Below, one piece after another: positions 6,662 to 7,913 of a stretch of DNA of 7,913 nt; within the stretch, counting starts at the first letter, position 1, and each line of letters starts with the position of its first letter. The position numbers and the translations under genes are program-made. This stretch comes from Xanthobacteraceae bacterium (GTDB lineage Bacteria > Pseudomonadota > Alphaproteobacteria > Rhizobiales > Xanthobacteraceae): the NCBI GenBank assembly GCA_030037185.1, contig JASHRR010000904.1, positions 1 through 7,913 on the forward strand, in the 5' to 3' direction. The notes under the pieces were generated by a model. It worked only from the letters and a program-made list of their open reading frames with translations. It was not told the origin of the DNA and did no database searches.

Positions 6662-6685
6662 CGATCCGGCCCTGCCGCCGGATCG
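6662..6685. repeat. Perfect 9-bp inverted repeat with 6-base loop
   Basis: CGATCCGGC (6662-6670) pairs exactly with GCCGGATCG (6677-6685) around CCTGCC. It has no T tract on either side, so it is not a typical intrinsic terminator. It lies upstream of the receiver-like gene, between it and the DUF6745-like relic. Its role is unknown. Confidence 0.6.
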
Positions 6686-6718
6686 ACGCGATCGGGCGGC
6701 TCGCTGATGTGATTGAGA

Positions 6719-6787
6719 ATTGACTACTTCGACCACAACGATCGGCTCGTCATCGGGCACGTCGCGGCGCCAAAGGGGGCCATAGCG
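6719..6787 (-). pseudogene. Short relic resembling DUF6745-type protein
   Basis: The minus strand reads YGPLWRRDVPDDEP followed by IVVVEVVN, with a TAA stop three codons before the matching stretch and unrelated sequence after it. From memory, DUF6745-type proteins of actinobacteria and rhizobia carry 'YGxLWRRxxPDDEPxVMVEVVNxTPEPDG' near the C-terminus. The match covers only 23 residues and ends just before the STPEPDG part. It has no start, no ribosome-binding site and a stop on its upstream side, so it is a fragment at best. The function of the parent family is not known. A chance match is possible but the run of agreement is long. Confidence 0.45.
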
Positions 6788-6953
6788 CGCTCGTTAGCTT
6801 GTCGCCGATCTCGTCCGGTCGGCGACATCAGCTGGGCGCTAATCGAGGGATGGGCTGCCGTCGATAAGGTGCCCGTGGTCGTGTGAGGGACAATTTTCTC
6901 CCCAATCGTCGGGGCCTCGACCATCCGACCATCCCGCGAACGTCTCTGGGACC

Positions 6954-7000
6954 TTAGCCCGGAATTCTCAAACATTTATCGTTTGAGAAAACCGGGTTAG
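6954..7000. repeat. Long inverted repeat (hairpin-forming) downstream of the CHAT relic
   Basis: TTCTCAAAC (6965-6973) pairs perfectly with GTTTGAGAA (6981-6989) around the loop ATTTATC. Outside an AA/AA internal mismatch, CCCGG (6958-6962) pairs with CCGGG (6992-6996), and with G-T wobbles pairing continues to 6954/7000. It lies 17 bases beyond the TGA of the minus-strand CHAT relic (7019-7017). That is the right place for a transcription terminator, but no run of T follows on either strand. The AT-rich 9-bp arms could also be an operator or a mobile-element end. Confidence 0.7.
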
Positions 7001-7016
7001 TGAGCGATCGCGACCC

Positions 7017-7913
7017 TCATCTCGCGGCTCCTTCCCCAATAATCGAGAATGGCGCCCAGAATGCCGGGTAGACGTTCAGCGGGCTCCCCTTGTTGTTCAT
7101 GTAGGCCAGCATCGCGTTGCGCAGGGCCGCCGCGCGGCCGAGGTCGGATCGGCCGTCATGATGGCGAACGTCGAGGTGGTGAGCCGGGTGGCGGCCTACA
7201 AATCGACTGACCAGTGCGACACCAGAAGCGCCCGCGCCCCCGCATAGAAGAAGGCGCGCGCCAGCCCCGACAGCGCTTCCGCGCCGGGCTTGTCGGCGGC
7301 TGCGGTGTTGCAGGCCGATAATACCACCCAGTCGGCATTGAGCTTGAGCTGCGCAACCTCGCTCGCCGTCAGCAATCCGTCGTCAAGCTCGGTCAGCTGC
7401 TTTGGCAGGGTGAGCGCAAGGCGACGGTTCGCCGAGACCCGCGACATCCCCGGCGACGAGACCATGGGTCGCAAAGTAGACCGCCCGGTAGTTAGCTAGC
7501 GCCGCCCGCTTCACCACGATTTCGCCGGCGTCGCTGCGCCGCCGCGGCGCCGAGCTTCCCGGCGCTCGCCTTGAGTTCATCGGCCGTGTCAAGCAGCGAG
7601 GGCAGAGAGCGGGCGAGCTTCGCTCGGTCGATGCTGGCTCCCTGCCAGAAGTCGCCGTAGCCCCGGGTCACGCCGACGCGGGTCCGTACCGCGCGGCGTT
7701 CCGCCAGCGCCTTCGGCCGCTCCGCCGGGCACCGGGGTCCCGGCGGGCCACCTGGCGCAGGGCCTTGAGGCTCGCAAGCGCCGGAAGAACGCTCACGGCT
7801 TGCCGCTTGATGAGCCAGGCGGCGTCCGGGTAGGACCCGATATCCTTGAGTTGCGGCATTGCGTTTGCTGGCTTCTCGGTCACCAGCAGGTGAAACGACA
7901 GCGAGGTCAGCGG
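7017..7913 (-). pseudogene. CHAT-domain (caspase-like) protein, C-terminal part, multiply frameshifted
   Basis: CHAT domains are caspase-like proteases, usually behind TPR repeats. Read from 7913, successive frames give HLLVTEKPANAMPQLKDIGS (to about 7735), then ERRAVRTRVGVTRGYGDFWQ (about 7713-7545), then ANYRAVYFATHGLVAGDVAG (about 7540-7424). Next comes LNADWVVLSACNTAAADKPG ... ALLVSHWSVD (about 7420-7150), and last AMLAYMNNKGSPLNVYPAFW to the TGA at 7019-7017. The catalytic-type His (FATHG, codon 7466-7464) and Cys (LSACNTA, codon 7312-7310) are both still encoded, but in different frames. Damage: frame changes near 7715-7740, 7535-7560, 7418-7424 and 7137-7150, and an in-frame TAG at 7198-7196. 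The first two also appear to have lost codons, and the last looks like a one-base loss in a DPTLGRA motif. TPR repeats, if any, lie beyond the right edge. Confident as a CHAT relic; sequencing error cannot explain all lesions. Confidence 0.88.

Noticed and set aside
6453..6707. 84-aa plus frame ending LLDDPALPPDRRDRAAR
   Set aside because: The ending looks protein-like, but most of the frame is antisense to the better supported receiver-like gene and no start signal is visible.
6724..6975. 83-aa minus-strand frame
   Set aside because: The DUF6745-like match is in a different frame of the same strand, and this frame starts within the long inverted repeat with no ribosome-binding site.
7290..7499. 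69-aa plus frame over the CHAT region
   Set aside because: Antisense shadow of the CHAT relic.
1..7913. tRNA, rRNA, CRISPR array or riboswitch
   Set aside because: No cloverleaf, regular spaced repeats or recognisable RNA motif was seen on reading both strands.

Overview
The window looks like high-GC alphaproteobacterial DNA, most likely from the Bradyrhizobium/Nitrobacter/Rhodopseudomonas group. This rests on two HWE-type sensor kinases, an outer-membrane protein start of the 'AADLPTKAPP...WSWAGFYGGVN' type, an IS630-type transposase relic and a rhizobial-style CHAT-protein relic. The assignment is inferred from remembered family resemblance, not from a database search.

Layout. Positions 1-61 (minus) hold the first 20 codons of a small Cys-rich protein that runs off the left edge. 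Positions 77-493 hold nothing I can assign. Positions 494-2260 (minus) encode a soluble three-PAS HWE histidine kinase. Positions 2261-3241 are a patchwork: an IS630-family transposase tail with an internal deletion, a 41-codon ORF with a G8 tract in its ribosome-binding region, an unassigned open stretch, and the first ~67 codons of an outer-membrane beta-barrel gene with an in-frame TGA at codon 4. Positions 3242-5890 (plus) encode a membrane-bound HWE kinase with a multi-span N-terminus, a cache-like sensor and a PAS domain. Positions 5912-6527 (minus) carry a 122-aa protein with a receiver-like secondary-structure pattern but no phosphorylation residues, then an unassigned coding-like tail. 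From 6662 to 7000 there are two clear inverted repeats and a short apparent DUF6745 relic. Positions 7017-7913 (minus) are the C-terminal part of a CHAT-domain (caspase-like) gene broken by four frame changes and one stop codon.

The two kinases are divergently oriented. Their histidine-kinase cores align without gaps over 182 residues at about 60% identity (110/182 by hand count), while their sensor parts are unrelated. They therefore probably phosphorylate the same or similar partners in response to different cues, one cytosolic and one periplasmic or membrane. No response regulator with a normal phospho-acceptor aspartate is visible. The rest is mostly decayed genes and transposon remains, as in an accessory region. 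I did not find a convincing intact new system. The best leads are the kinase pair, the kinase start lying over the broken porin gene, the receiver-like protein and the 47-bp inverted repeat beside the CHAT relic.
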